A DNA stretch of 64,000 nt from Euptelea pleiosperma (GCA_035048495.1 CM068553.1:4085259-4149258); one strand, 5' to 3'. Shown: positions 1-12,800, counted from the stretch's first letter. The notes: generated by a model not told the origin, from the letters alone. Made by a program: numbers and translations.

Positions 1-577
1 CCTGGCCTCGAGAAGATAGCTGAATAGTTGTGATTTTTTAAAAGTTTTGACTGTGAAATAGAGAACACATTACCTAAATACCTAAATAGAATCGGAAGAT
101 TCTTTGTAATGTATATTTTATATTTTCTCGCTTGAAAGGTCACTGCACTTCGACTTCTTGGAAATTATCTCCCGAAAGACGCAAAAATCAAGCATTGTCA
201 ACATTTCAACTGCAGGTTCATCCTGTGCAGCCTAGTTCTCATATACTACCTCTCCCTAGGTTGAGGGAAGAGTTCTCAGATGGATAAATGAGTTCAAGAT
301 TTATTGGAAACCGAGTTTCATTCTTTTTTTAATGGTGGTTTGTTATTTTGCTGATAGGATTTTAAAGCATTTGGAATTATCTCATTTTGATATTGATTGT
401 TAGCTTTAATCGAATTGATCGTCTATTTTCAAAAGGGTCATCTATGCTATCTTGCGTCATTTATGATTTTTGTTTCTTTTTTTCCTTCTAATAAATAAAG
501 AAAAATTAGTCATAAATAAATAAAATATATATTAAATTGATTCATTGACCTGAAATTATTTTTCTGTCTGACTTCAG
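1..577. other. No coding exon seen; probably DDA1 intron
   Basis: AT-rich sequence left of the first recognisable DDA1 exon. I looked for the expected N-terminal coding exon of DDA1 (a short WPS...NFSQ peptide in relatives) on both strands and did not find it. The stretch ends in a good splice acceptor (acttcag, 571-577). Confidence 0.5.
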
Positions 578-3500
578 AAAATAACTCCCACCACCTATCA
601 TCCTACTCATAATCGGACTAATCCACCACCAAATCAAGGTACTACATAGAATTCTTATATCACCCTAGCATTCTATTACTAGTTTTTGTTTGTTTGCTAG
701 TTGGAATAAGGCTTATGATGACGACGACGATGTTTTATAGTGCATAATCATTGAATTTACTCTTGCTTTTATTGATTCTGAGAATGATTCTTTTAGTGAT
801 CCGTGAAAAATTTTCTAGTTTGTAGCTTAGAATTTGTACTTGCTACATAGCCTTGGGCCATCTTACAAGAAACAGCTAAGGATGAGCTTGAGTTGTACGA
901 CGATTTGCCATACAAAACATCCGCTTGAGGCCTGAGGGTTGAGGTAGTGTGCACGTGGTTTATCAATGAATATTTTGAGAGAGGAACATAAAAGCTGAAA
1001 CGATAGGTTGGAGTAGCTGAAAGAAGGAATTGACTGTAAAAAATTAAAATTCGTGTTTAATTATTTTAGAGGTTGGATGGGACTGATGATAGTATCTTGG
1101 TATTACTATGAAGCTGAACATGCATAATATTCTCCTTTGTTTCCAGAATTTTATCTTATGAAACCATGGTTATAACACAATTAAACAACCGATTTTATTT
1201 TGTGCCAATCACCATGAAGGAATTCCGTATCAATGTCTTTTCACTAACTATGATACTCGGATACTTCAACATGTCTGGGTATAGGTGTATCAACACAATA
1301 AAGTATTGACACTGGTACTAGATAAGACACTGCATGGATACTTCTATGCTTTCTCATTACTATTGGATATTTTCTCAACCCCTAATAATTTCCTTATTTG
1401 TTTTGTCAATATATAAAGGAAAATAGTATGTGGTACTGTGAGAAACTTTGCAAATGTTTTTAGTTTCATTGCGTTTGGCGTAGTGTAAATTTTACAAAAT
1501 GATACTTGGCTTAAAAAAATAAAAATTAAAGCATGGTATCAACATATTGGATGGGAGTATGTTATCCAATTTCCTGGATTTCAGAAAATGAAGAGTTGTA
1601 TTCTCGTTTCCGGCACCAGTGTCAGTTTCCACATCGGCATCTGGGTATATTAGTTCACTAAGTCTTTGGCTATCCCAAGCATAACAGATACTCTATGAAT
1701 AAGGTTTAACAGGAAGTTGGCTTTGTAGCAGTTATTTTATGAGAGCTTTTGTATTTTGGTGAGTCTGGATGGTCTACATTTCTTCAATCGGTGATTTTGC
1801 CGTCTCATTGAGAAGCTGTTTTTGTCAAATTACAGTCAGAAGTTTGACATGGAGACATGATCCTAAGCTAGGTCACTTGGTTGTTAGTTGATCGCTCTCA
1901 AGCCCAAATCATGTCATGTGAGTATGAGTTGCATTTATAATATGACTAGTATTCGTGCCCGTGCTTAGCACGGGTACTCTGTTTTCTATAAAAAAATGTT
2001 ATAAATAACACATTAATACTCGAGCTTTTCTATGACAAAAAGATCTACATATTGGATTTTGATTAAGATATTAAACTTTAAATAAAAACTAACTACCACT
2101 AATTTGTAAATCTTCGTCTAATCATAGTAAAGAAGTAATAAATCATATTTTTTTCAACAATTGAACCAAAAATTTATCCACAACACTATCTTTCAATTAA
2201 ATAAAAATTATCATATATAATAAATGTAGTCTTATATCCACTAATTTCAAATAAAAACTAACTACCACTAATTTGTAAATCTTCATCTAATCATAGTAAA
2301 GAAGTAATAAGTCATATTTTTTTCAACAATTGAACCAAAAACTTATCTACAACACTATCTTTCAATTAAATAAAAATCATCATATATAATGAATGTAGTC
2401 TTATATCCAAATCTTATGTTTTTTCTTCTAAAAAGAAAGAATATGTTTGTTTATTATACAATCTTTAATATTTTTTTTATCTCCTATAAGGAACGGCTAG
2501 AAACCTGATGCAGCGAAGTCGTCTAGTTCAATCCAACCCAGATGATTTTCCATGACCTTAGAAATCTATCCCATAAACTGCAAAAACCGCCTTCGCAAGT
2601 CGAGTTCCAGTACCTGAATCAAATGCCCCAATGCGCTTTATGCTCTCAAATATCAGAATTTTCAACAAAAATTAATTGAATAGTTACCTTTCATCGAGAT
2701 GCTGCACTCCATGGCGTATTCTAGCAAAAACCAATCAGCAAAATAAATAAAAAAGATTAAAAAACTGAGGAAATTTATTCCATACTTAATGAGATGAACA
2801 GAGAAGATTCTAAGATGAATACCATGGCACCTAAAATTAAGGCTTTTGGGTCTTGATTTGTGGGTATCCACCTACACGTGAAAAGTATCAATCCTCGATA
2901 CTTCAATATAAATTCCTGTAAATTTCATTTAAAAAAGCTTATGTGTTATTCTTCGTTCTATCAAATTGTACCAGAAGAAAAAAAAACCAATAATCAAAAA
3001 ATCATAATTTTTTTCATTGAACTCAACCTCTTCACATCTAACATTTCTTATCCCTTTTATTATTCCCACTGACGAACCTCCTTTATTTTCTCCCTTCCCT
3101 CTTCATTTTATTTTTAGTAGGTAAGTTGGGTTCAAATTAGTGAGCCATAGTTGCAGTGCAGAAAATTAACCAATTGAGACAGCGACTTGAACCTTTTTTA
3201 GAAGTACTTTCGTATTTTTCTTTTCCTATTTCCTTTAAACAATTTTTAGTTCATATAGAGAATGTAATATTAATGTACTATAAAACCCGCTTAATAACAG
3301 GTTAGAAGACATTCCCCTAAATAGGGTGGAATGGGGGGGACAGGATGTGTAGCCAACCCCCTCTTCTCGCTGAGGCCTGACTATAGGTGTTCCAAGGTAA
3401 TTTCCACATAAAACTGTATAGGCCTACCCCATGATTGTACGCATTTGGTTATTGACCGTGAATTGCAATTACCATTAGGACCCCTTAGTTGACTACTGAG

Positions 3501-4922
3501 CCATCCAATATATACACGTCTTGGCCAACAAAATCGGCGTCAAGACTGAATAGATGATCTAAACCATCCAACCAATTCCATGATTATGCTTTTGGAGGTC
3601 GTTAGAAGTTGAAGAAAAAATGGGCCAGCTTTACCTAATGGCAAGGATCACTTAAATGGTTTCTAGCTTCGGGCTTTCTAGAGCGACCCAATCAAGGTTT
3701 ATAGTGTATTTAATTCAACGGCTGTGATTGAAACCCCAACACTTATACTGTTTTCTATAATGTTGCAAAATTTTGCCATTCTACAAAAAATTTCATGGAA
3801 CTCAAGGTTTGTGCTCACGAGAAACCCGTCTTTTTCTTCCCCGCAGTCTTCTTTCAATGAGGCTGTTTGAAGGAAGTTGGGTTCTCATGTAAACTCTTAT
3901 TCACGGTTTATTCTTGCATCATGATTTGTTCCGCTGCAAGGAAAACGTTGTTCTACTTCTTTCATAGTTTGTTCTCCTCCTCTTTATAGAAATTATATTA
4001 TTTACGAATTAACTAAATAAATAGAATTATCAAGGAGTGGCCAAAAAAGATTATTCAGCAAAACTTCAAAAGAAACGCACATAAAAATTCTGGCAAATAA
4101 AAACAAACTCATCGTGGATTAAAAAATTATGCAAAAAAAAAAGAATGCAATAAAGATAAAAAAAAACATCAGTTGCTCAAGAATAGTAAAGTAACAAAGT
4201 CTAGAGTACCCAAATTTTTTTTGGCCACATTACTTTTAAGTTTGAAGGGTATTTTTTAGGAAAAGGAAAAAAAAAGATGGAGAGAGAGAGAGAACCACCA
4301 CATGGATGAGAAAGAAAGCAGTTCCCATGCGTTAGCTTTAGTATAATATATATATTTATCAAGAAGTGTCTGAATTAGTTGCACTTAAGCGTTTGTTAAA
4401 ACTTAATTTCAGCACTGAAAGCTTAAAGTGCTCAAGTGCTATTCTAAACTTGAAAAGAGATGATTGAGCGACTCCAGCTATGATCTTGATCTTTATTATT
4501 TGTAATCACATGGGTTCGCCATACAACCGATTGTGTAATGAAAGTGTGGAAGCCAGGAGACCCGCTTGGTTCCAATAACTAGTTTCTTTCCATGCATTTT
4601 TCTGACCTTAAATATGGTTTTGTTGTTTTATTTGGCACAACTGGTTTGCCTGACAGTTCTATGCTCTCTTGGCAGTAATATCAACGGAAGCAAAAAATAT
4701 TCTTTTGAGACAGTTCTATCAACATACCGAAGAGAAGGTTTGATTTCCTTGCTTCTTTACAATTTGATCTGAGTGCATATATGCACACATCCGCTTTTCA
4801 TTCTTCCAGGCTTCTCATTGGCTTCTTCATTTCAGTTGAGACCAAAGAGAGCTGCTTCTGAACATCTGAGTCCGGAGCATGGATGCAAGCAGCCTAGGGG
4901 TTCTTTCGGAGATACTTCATGA
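578..4922 (+). CDS. DDA1: DET1- and DDB1-associated protein 1 (DDA1), 3' part
   Basis: The last three coding exons are 578-638, 4676-4737 and 4836-4922 (stop TGA 4920-4922), all with GT-AG borders and matching phases. They encode 69 residues: KITPTTYHPTHNR and PPPNQ, then VISTEAKNILLRQFYQHTEEK split across the junction, then LRPKRAASEHLSPEHG and a short tail. This is the conserved body of DDA1, a small subunit of the COP10-DET1-DDB1 module of CUL4 ubiquitin ligases in the nucleus. In Arabidopsis DDA1 is reported to help target ABA receptors for degradation. The first coding exon (about 28 residues in relatives) must lie left of the window. The 4-kb intron between the first two visible exons is swollen by repeats. 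I see no frame break in the visible part. Identification rests on recalled family sequence, not a search. Confidence 0.9.
1946..1976 (-). mobile_element. Helitron 3' terminus
   Basis: Read on the minus strand the sequence ends with a GC-rich hairpin (CCCGTGCTAAGCACGGG), about eight bases, then CTAG followed by T. This is the canonical Helitron 3' end. The body must extend to the right on the plus strand. I could not fix its 5' end, so only the terminus is marked. The tandem repeat at 2081-2409 is probably inside it. Confidence 0.7.
2081..2409. repeat. Two-copy tandem repeat, 169-bp period
   Basis: Two nearly identical AT-rich units start at 2081 and 2250, both opening with aataaaaactaactacca and both ending with cttatatcca. 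They differ by only a few substitutions, so the duplication is fairly recent. No coding potential is apparent. Confidence 0.85.
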
Positions 4923-5090
4923 TAAGCCTTTTTTTATTAGGTCGAATTTTGTGCATGTCCATGAATCCATTCATACCATCATGTCAACGATGTGTTAAAT
5001 CTATTAAGTTGTCTGCTTGTTCATTGGTGTGCAATGTTCTACCAGACATGTAGACCTATTATGTCCATAAACCCTAATGGAGTAAATACA

Positions 5091-5108
5091 GGGGGGGGGG
5101 GGGGGGGG
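5091..5108. repeat. Poly(G) run of 18
   Basis: An uninterrupted run of 18 guanines, preceded by taaataca and followed by att. Such runs are unstable and error-prone in assemblies, so the exact length is uncertain. Confidence 0.9.
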
Positions 5109-5157
5109 ATTGTATCACCTCATATGATCCTTGTACTTATTTTCTATCGTTTTGTTT

Positions 5158-5390
5158 AGTGAGCAATATAAAGAGCAATTTTCAACAAAGTCGACTTTCT
5201 TCAGAACTTTTGATTGGACCCTACAGGTGGGAACTCTGCATGTGTAGTGTTTTTCATTTACACAGCTCTTTATAGTGAGCAATATAAAGAGCAATTTTCA
5301 ACAAAGTCGACTTTCTTCAGAACTTTTGATTGGACCCAACAGGTGGGAACTCTGCATGTGTTGTGTTTTTCATTTACACAACACTGCAGT
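5158..5390. repeat. Tandem duplication, 116-bp unit x2
   Basis: The segment beginning gagcaatataaagagcaatt occurs at about 5161 and again at 5277. Both copies continue through aaagtcgactttcttcagaa to a shared catttacac. Differences are few. Overlapping open frames here are by-products of the duplication. Confidence 0.9.
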
Positions 5391-5463
5391 TCCGATCCCA
5401 AGCCCACAGAAGGTTGAGTAAACCTTTGATAACAACTGCAGTCAGCGACTCCGTTGACTGCAG

Positions 5464-5980
5464 CCAATATGAGCCACGTGGCACATTCTTAAGAGGATTC
5501 CAACTCTGGATGTTTGGCCAATCAGTAGGTGGACCTACAAACCAAAAATAAACCTGATCAGTGATTTCTAAGCGTTGGATTGGAGTTATTTTCATGGGTT
5601 GATTTTAACCGTAGGAATTTGAGCATTATTTGGGTACAAAGATCCAAAGGTGCTTATTAACATCAAGGCCCTCCTCTTCCTTTGGGGATCGGTATACCAA
5701 GAAATGAGAGGAGTTTTCTTCAGTGACATAGTATATAGGTTTGATACCATTTTGGGGAGGGAGTAAAGTGATTGCTATCTTTTTGGGTGTTTTTATATTT
5801 TACTTTTGTCTATCTTTTGTACTCTTCTTTTGAGATCTTCTCGATCTCCCTTTATGCATTTGACTTATCAAAAAAAATAAAGATCCAAAGGTTTTAAATC
5901 ACTAATCAGGTTGATTTTTGGTTTGTAGGTGCACCTATTGGTTGACCAAACATCCATACGGTCAGTGTCCTAACTTGATG
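5464..5980. mobile_element. CACGTG palindromic MITE, split by an insertion
   Basis: The left arm (gagccacgtggcacattc, then gatgtttggcc, then the roughly 20-bp block around cctgatcagtgatttctaa) and the right arm (aaatcactaatcaggttgat, ccaaacatccatacggtc) are inverted copies of each other. This is the most frequent repeat of the window. A 228-bp LINE-like tail at 5651-5878 interrupts the middle with a perfect 13-bp target duplication. Confidence 0.85.
5651..5878 (+). mobile_element. Truncated LINE 3' tail
   Basis: An insertion inside the MITE flanked by identical 13-bp copies of aaagatccaaagg (5638-5650 and 5879-5891). It ends with gacttatcaaaaaaaa, the style of ending seen in plant L1-type LINE 3' UTRs, and has no coding frame. 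The long target duplication and A-rich end support target-primed reverse transcription of a strongly 5'-truncated copy. Confidence 0.8.
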
Positions 5981-6295
5981 AGTTAAGCAACTGCTAATCA
6001 ATGGAGTTTTCTAGCAAAACATGATGAATTAAATAATATTACAGAATCTAAAAAAATATAACCGCCCTCCACCAACGGCACTAGTCGCAAAGAAACATCG
6101 GGCGTCATAGACTCGCATGCGTTTATCATTTTTCAATTACTCTCGCATGCATCCGGCTTTATAATTCAGGTTTAGCATATATTTTAGCCATAGAGAAATA
6201 TTATTTTCAAAGTTATATTATTAAGAGAGTTTCTTTTATGGCCATCTAGAACAATAATGCACCACGTGTCGATAGGTGCGACATGGGGATTAAGG

Positions 6296-6641
6296 CATGG
6301 TTTTAAAAACTGCCGTTTAAACAGAAATGCCCCAGGCCCATTTCCGTTAAAACTGTTTACATGTTTTGATGATTTGAATTTAACGGTCGTTTGTTTGTTT
6401 TAACGGCCGTTAGAATCGTTTTAATAGCCGTTAAATTCTGAAAAAATTTGTGAAAAAAAAAGCCGTTAAATTCCATTTTTTTTTTTTTATTATTTCAAAA
6501 TTTTAATTTCAGCGCCACTTATTTTGTTAAATTCTGTTAAATTCTATTTTTTCTCCAATTTTGCCCCTGGCCGTTTCAATCCGTTTCAACGGTAACTCCC
6601 CCAGTCCGTTAAACTGTTAAAATGGCCTCCTTTAAACCTTG
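6296..6641. mobile_element. hAT-type MITE, CAAGGTTTAAA family
   Basis: Ends are catggttttaaaa and tttaaaccttg, flanked by a perfect 8-bp target duplication gattaagg (6288-6295, 6642-6649). The interior consists of repeated GTTAAA and CCGTT motifs arranged as a long imperfect palindrome. It is non-coding. Confidence 0.88.
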
Positions 6642-7444
6642 GATTAAGGTTATGACTGGTTTAACTTTTGAAAACGCGACTAATTAACCGTTTAAGACAG
6701 AAAATAGAAAAAAAATCATGGTTAAATTAAAAAAAAAAAATTTTACTAAATATTTTGATAAAAGATAGCAAGGTTATTATAATGCATATTTGGAGCATTG
6801 AGGATGATGATCCCTACATTTCGTTCCTCGTGTGAGACCATCGGCACGTAATGTCGAATTCACTTAACCCGAGGTTGTGTGTGGCGGGTTTTTAGGGCGT
6901 TAATATCGAGTTTCGCTGCTTATCATTAGCAGCAAAATTTTCACTTAATTAAATCAACTGCATTAGGACACTTAACTACTAAGCAGGCTAATTAAGAGCT
7001 ATATGATGTTTGGCTTGTAGGAATTATGGGCTATGGAATACACATTCTCTTCCTAAATATACATTTTTGTGCCCTACGGATGTGTGAGTAAATTGGGGTT
7101 TTTCAGTTGGCAATTCAGAGTGCGCCAAAAAATACGGTATGGGAAATGTTTAGTATAATTTGGATTTGTCATTTAAAAAAGCGTTAAAAATTTTGGCGAA
7201 AATAATTTTAAAAATAAAATAGTGTCAATTTTTTGTGTTTTAAAATAAAATTTCATGTTCAAAACTAAATAATCCGGGAATAATTCAGAAGAGTTCGTGT
7301 ACTATTCAAGAATAATTCAGTCATTTTAAAAAATGGGTGAGTTTTTTCCAAACCTTTGAATAGGACATTGTTTGGTTCTTTTTATTTTTGAATAATTCGT
7401 ACGGGTCGTGTATAATTCGAGAATTTACTAACTATGATCCAAAC

Positions 7445-7756
7445 CAAGGTTTAAAAAATGGCCGTTATAACAAAAATAACGGCCATTATAACGAATTCGG
7501 ACCTACCCCGTTACGATATGGACCGTTAAAACGCCCAAAAAATAACGACTGTTATTTTCTGGAAAATTTTGTGAAAAAAAACGGCAGTTATTTTCCGTTA
7601 TTTTCTATTTTTGAAAATTTGAAATTCAAAATTTGAATTTCAGCACCATTTTTTCCGTTATATTCCGCTTTTGCCCCTGAGCATTTTTTTCGTTACAACG
7701 GAAAAACGGGTCACCCCAGTCCGTTACACCGTTATAACGGTTCCCTTTAAACCTTG
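7445..7756. mobile_element. hAT-type MITE, CAAGGTTTAAA family
   Basis: The 312-bp element begins caaggtttaaa and ends tttaaaccttg. The 8-bp target duplication atccaaac (7437-7444, 7757-7764) is perfect. The interior carries the family hallmarks gccgttataac and cccagtccgtta. An 82-codon open frame across it has no family resemblance and is taken as chance. Confidence 0.92.
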
Positions 7757-8005
7757 ATCCAAACCAAGGTTTTATAACTGATCACAACAGTCACATCTGA
7801 AGTCGAAATATTATTATTATTTATTGTTTTAATTTTTTTTTTTTCAAAAATAACGGCAGTCCGGGGGCCACCCATCAAAAGCAAACAAGTCTAGTCCACT
7901 AGAAGCCCTTGGGGCTTTCTCTTTCAAAAATTAGGTCTCTAATAATCTCATGACATGGACTCTGCCTTTATTAATCCAAAATAATGGAAAGCCCACGTCA
8001 TCTTT

Positions 8006-8198
8006 GTGGACCCTTTTTCTACGTGGAGCTGTGGAGCCATTTCTTTCAGGTGCTATCATACGTACGTACATTACAAAGTGGGACCCACGTGATTTAACAT
8101 ATAAATATTCTAAATAAAGGATAGAATATACCACTTACCATACAGATGGCAGCATTTGAGATGCCTCCACAGCTCCACAGAGGAAAAGGGTCCACATA
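8006..8198. repeat. Inverted repeat upstream of the CBS/DUF21 gene
   Basis: The left arm around gtggaccctttttctacgtg continuing to gagctgtggag (8008-8037) is matched in inverse by cctccacagctccacagagg continuing to aaaagggtccac (8161-8196). The loop is about 125 bp. It lies 350 bp upstream of the start codon, so it may be a small MITE in the promoter. No target duplication was resolved. Confidence 0.6.
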
Positions 8199-8551
8199 AA
8201 AAAAATTACTCGAATTTTAAGAATCTGTTTTGGCAGTTGGGATTTGGACTGTTTGGGTCTCTAACGACTCTGTGTCTGTCCCCATCACTCCACTTCTTCT
8301 CATTGTTTTTGCTCTTTCTTTTGCCCCACTAATAATGGCCAGTCTCAGTAACGTAAGCCCACTAACCAGAATAAATGTAACTGTAACCCACTCTGCTCAC
8401 CCCTGAATTCCCTCCTCTTCCTTCTCTCCGGGGTTGGTTTCGGGGACAATCCTATCCCTTCAGTCTCCATCATCATGCCCCTTCTCTCCTTAACTAACTT
8501 AACTAACTTAACTGAAGTGCTGAACTAAACTTTGTTTAGAGAAAGAAAGCA

Positions 8552-11500
8552 ATGGCAGCGAACGACGAGCCATGTTGCAAGCTCATGTTCTGGGTATATC
8601 TCATCATATGTGTGGCACTTGTCATGTTCGCCGGCCTAATGTCCGGACTTACTCTCGGACTGATGTCCCTTAGCCAAGTGGATCTCGAGGTCCTCGTTAA
8701 GGCCGGTCAGCCCCAAGACCAGAAGAATGCTGGTCTGTTGTTAATTAGTCCTCATTTTCTTTTATTCTTTGTTCTCCTGACTCTCTGTTTAAAGCTTTTA
8801 ATTTTTACCATGGCAGCTAAGATTCTGCCCGTCATGAAGAACCAGCACTTACTCCTCTGTACACTACTCATCGGAAATTCATTGGCAATGGAGGTATTTC
8901 TTGCCTATACATTCATTATCTTTGTTAAGTTTTATGTTTCACATAAATTACAACACTGGATCTTTGTTGTTGTTTAAGGCGCTGCCAATTTTTATCGACG
9001 CGCTTCTCCCGGATTGGGGTGCTATAATAATATCTGTCACACTAATACTTGCCTTTGGTGAGGTAAACTCTTGGAGGGTTGGTCTGTCTTATGAAATGCA
9101 GCTTAATTGTCAATAGTTTCGATATGACCTCATTAGTTTTTTTTGCTTCTAGATCATTCCTCAAGCTGTGTGTTCTCGATATGGATTAAGTGTCGGAGCA
9201 AAAATGGTTGTGGTTGTTCGGTTTCTTCTGTTGGTCTTCTTCCCCATATCATATCCAATTAGTAAGGTAACTTGTGTTTTTATGAACTAAGAGAAAGATA
9301 CATTTGTATATTCATGGAAATTGATTGTGAGCAGGCTTAAATCCATAACTCAATTGGTTAACATTCTGACCCTAAGAGAGTTCCTAAAGGGTCAGCACGC
9401 GATCCCTAAACTGCGACGATGGCTCCAAACCCGGTACACAAAGTACTGTATGGAGGCTGAAAGTTCTATCTTAGTCTTGATTTTGTGGTGACTGCACCAC
9501 AACCATGAGGTTACACGCTCGATTCCATCTTACCAGAAAAAAATGATTGTGGACTGTTGATAACAAGTAACTTCTTGTGGCATGGCTAGTTTTTTTTTTT
9601 CTTTTCACATTATCTCTAGGATTCATATTGTGGCAGTTATTGGATTGGCAACTGGGTAAGGGGCACTTTGCGCTTTTAAGGCGGGCAGAATTGAAGACAT
9701 TGGTAAATATGCATGGAAATGAGGTTAGCCTCTGATATTCATACTTATTTTTTTCTTTTTGTTTTAAAATAAGAAGTTAATTCATTTATGGGATTATAGC
9801 TTCTTGACTTGAAATTAAAGGTAGTAGTGTGGATTGTTATTTTTATATGACAATTGGCCTATTAATTACATGAATTATTTGGTTGCACAAAAGAGTTGCA
9901 AAGTTATTACAGAATTTTTGGTGTGGGATCCATCTTTTAGAAATAAACTGAAGAAGATCACATCTTGGATATCCGAAGGTGTCAGAGTCTTGATGTTCTC
10001 ATGTTCATTGTTAGACAGGGAAGGGTGGAGAGTTAACCCATGAAGAAACTACTATTATCTCTGGAGCTTTGGATTTGACACAGAAGACAGCTAAAGATGC
10101 TATGACATCCATATCTGAAACATTTTCCCTTGATATAAACTCCAAACTTGACATGTATGTGCCTCAATTATTTATGTACTTAGTATTTGCATCTATGAAA
10201 CTCTGATCAGACTGATAATTTATGGCTCCTCTTAGGCATACAATGGGTTTAATATTGACCAAGGGGCATAGTCGTGTACCGATCTACTCTGGAATCCCAA
10301 CAAATATTATCGGCCTTATTTTGGTAAGAATTTAGCTTATGGAAATATAATTGTTCTTCGAGGGGTCAAATAAAATTGAATGTAAGACAATTACTAGTGC
10401 TTAATTGGTCGATTTAGTTCAAGCGCAGCTATTTTCACCATCCTGTTTCTTGAAGTTTTCTGTAAGCACTGCATACTGCATACAAAATATATGCAATTTA
10501 TAATATTTGGATATGCATTTCTCTGTGCCACTTATAGTTTCCATGGGAAAAGATCATGGTGTTATATAACCACATCACTGCTTCTTTGGTTTTAGGTTAA
10601 AAATTTGATCACCTGCCGTCCTGAAGATGAGACCCCGATTCGAAATGTAACTATCATAAAAATTACTAGGTATGGGAATTTCCTAATTAAAATTTCAAAA
10701 TCACATTAAATTTTCCAATTTTTGACGACATAATTAACTTTGTTAGTATTCTTCGCATTCAGGTGGATATCCATGTGCATTGGTTTCTTCATGTGTAACA
10801 TGTTTGCTATGAGATTCTTTAGTCATCTATTGATAACTATGCATTATTGTGTGCCAGAGTCCATGAGCATTTGCCACTGTATGAAATACTGAATGGATTC
10901 CAGAAGGGTCACAGCCACATGGCTGTCGTTGCAAAGTACATGAAGGATGTTAGGGAAACCCCAGATAATGCAAAATGCAAGACTAGCATGTTTGGGAAGA
11001 GGATGAACCCAAATAGGAAACTCACCCAAGCAGAGGAAAAAGGTATCCTATCACTTGTTAGAATTTCAGTGAGATTTACTTAGTATGAAGATAACCTTGA
11101 CCATAATTGATTAGGCAGTGACTTCTTGTTTAACAGAACAAGCAAATTTGTGCCTTTATGGTAGTGACTTCTTGTTTCGCAGGAAGCAATTCTCAATTAC
11201 TTCTGGATGAGAAACTGAATGTTGTGACAAATGCATCCTCTGTTCACTCTGGTCTTACTGAAATGCCAAGTCCTACATTGAGGAACAACATAGAACAATG
11301 CAAAGATATGAGTCCACAGTTGAAGAAATGGGAGCAAGGAGGACATGACAATGTTCTCGATGTAAATTTGGATTCTCTTCCTAGCCATTCAGTAGACGAG
11401 GAAGTTGTTGGTATCATAACAATGGAAGATGTCATGGAGGAACTGCTTCAGGTTAAAAAAGTTGCAAGTAGTTGCACATAATTTCATAGTTCTATTGGAA

Positions 11501-12800
11501 ATTATGATGCTTTTAATGGGCATAGCGAGAGATATACCTGATGTTTTATATGATTTCTTAAAATTTCATGTTCACTTGTTTCCTCTTGACATTATACTTT
11601 TCTAAGATTGTAACTCTTGTCCCCTAACTGATCCATTAAGGGATCACAAGATATGTAGATTATGCGTCTCGTTTATCTCATGTTAGATTAACAAAATGCT
11701 TTTTCTGTCTTTGAAGGGAGACATATTGGATGAAACTGACGAGTACGTTGATATCCACGACAAGTAAGCAGCACTAATTGCTTTATGTTTTTCTAATCAG
11801 CTCTTAAAGATTTTCAAGGATCTCTGATTTTTTTTTTCTCCTTTAACAGGATTAGAATAAATATGCTACCCCAAAGAAGATCATTGCCAAGATCTCCTGG
11901 AGCAGCTTCTCTTTCTAATTTTCAACAGCGAAGTCCACTTGCATCTCCACTTTCTTCATATCATCATACTCCCATATTGCGTTCACCCATTACCCCATAT
12001 ATTCAGTCACCGGGTCCAAGACCTACTCTATCCAGCTCCCCTGGAAAATCTTTACCAACTTGTCCAGCTGAATTCAAAGGCCCTGGTCGAAACTCACCTG
12101 TCTCGCATCAAGTAAGTTGGAAATGCCGTCTACTTCTTTTTGTCCGTTTCAATAGAGCATGAGTTAGTTATGATGGTTAATGCTGTCCAAAAACTTAATT
12201 GTTCTTCAAAAATCACTCCATTATATCCCACAAAATTCATTTTTGGAGCTATTTACTTGAAACTTATGGGTAGTCAATGTAGCAGGAGACATGTCTGCTT
12301 CTTTTAGTAAGCTTAAAACTTGGTTATTGGTTTACAGAATTCACTTTTGTAGAAGGTTTTCTCTGACAAGAGTAAGATTTTGTGAACATTATCATTGTTA
12401 CACCAAGATTTAACCCATCTTTCAAGTTGGAACATACTGACATTTGGGGTCCTATACTCTAGTGCAGTCATTAACATTTTGCAAGCAATGGAAGCATCTT
12501 TTTCTGGATCTTAATTTAACTCTAATAAAGTCCACTTTTTGATTCCATTAACCGCAATAAAAAGCTCACGCCATTTGTTGACATTAATCATCGAACATGT
12601 GCAATCAGTACTGTTTTAAATGCATTTGCCACTGAGAATAAGAAATCAATCATGATGGTTGAATTGAAACGCACATATCGATATCCATGCCATATTCTGT
12701 TGCATTTGCTCTCTTTTTTATCAAGTTTATTCATCTTTACTTCTCTTAGCAGGTCTCAATAAAACCATATGAGAAGCCACAAAAGCTTGATAATGTATAA
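8552..12800 (+). CDS. DUF21/CNNM-type CBS-domain membrane protein
   Basis: Thirteen coding exons: 8552-8732, 8817-8893, 8979-9062, 9153-9266, 9637-9723, 10015-10154, 10236-10323, 10596-10669, 10858-11042, 11183-11451, 11717-11763, 11850-12111, 12753-12800. All use GT-AG borders with matching phases and give 551 residues. The N-terminal DUF21 part (about 1-180) has hydrophobic segments, the family hallmark [13 protein letters not shown] (about 28-40) and [18 protein letters not shown] pair follows, with [21 protein letters not shown] and, after a long insert, [14 protein letters not shown] (about 420-433). The Ser/Pro-rich tail covers about 450-536. Relatives are CNNM/CorC-like proteins of plants (e.g. 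At4g14240) implicated in ion, probably Mg2+, transport or sensing. The usual acidic EEIYDETD after CBS2 reads GDILDETD here. Function is by family only. Confidence 0.95.
9330..9543 (+). mobile_element. tRNA-derived SINE in intron 4 of the CBS/DUF21 gene
   Basis: Starts near agcaggcttaaatccataac, with a pol III A-box-like stretch (taactcaattggttaac) and a later B-box-like gctcgattcc, and ends in an A run. It is flanked by the 8-bp repeat tgattgtg (9322-9329, 9544-9551). It lies wholly in the intron, sense to the gene. Confidence 0.75.

Larger units (their letters stand above)
639..4675 (+). other. DDA1 intron of 4.0 kb
   Basis: AT-rich intron between DDA1 coding exons. It contains a Helitron 3' end at 1946, a two-copy tandem repeat at 2081-2409, and no gene that I recognise. 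The short open frames in it have no family resemblance. Confidence 0.8.
4923..8551. other. DDA1 to CBS/DUF21 intergenic region
   Basis: 3.6 kb without a gene. It holds an 18-G run, a 116-bp tandem duplication, a palindromic MITE split by a LINE tail, two hAT-type MITEs and an inverted repeat. The stretch 6650-7436 is plain AT-rich sequence in which I recognise nothing. The last 200 bp, with TAACT repeats near 8491-8514, should contain the promoter and 5' UTR of the next gene. Confidence 0.8.

Noticed and set aside
3275..3900. Possible exon or element in the DDA1 intron
   Set aside because: No splice-consistent frame and no inverted repeat or target duplication could be found.
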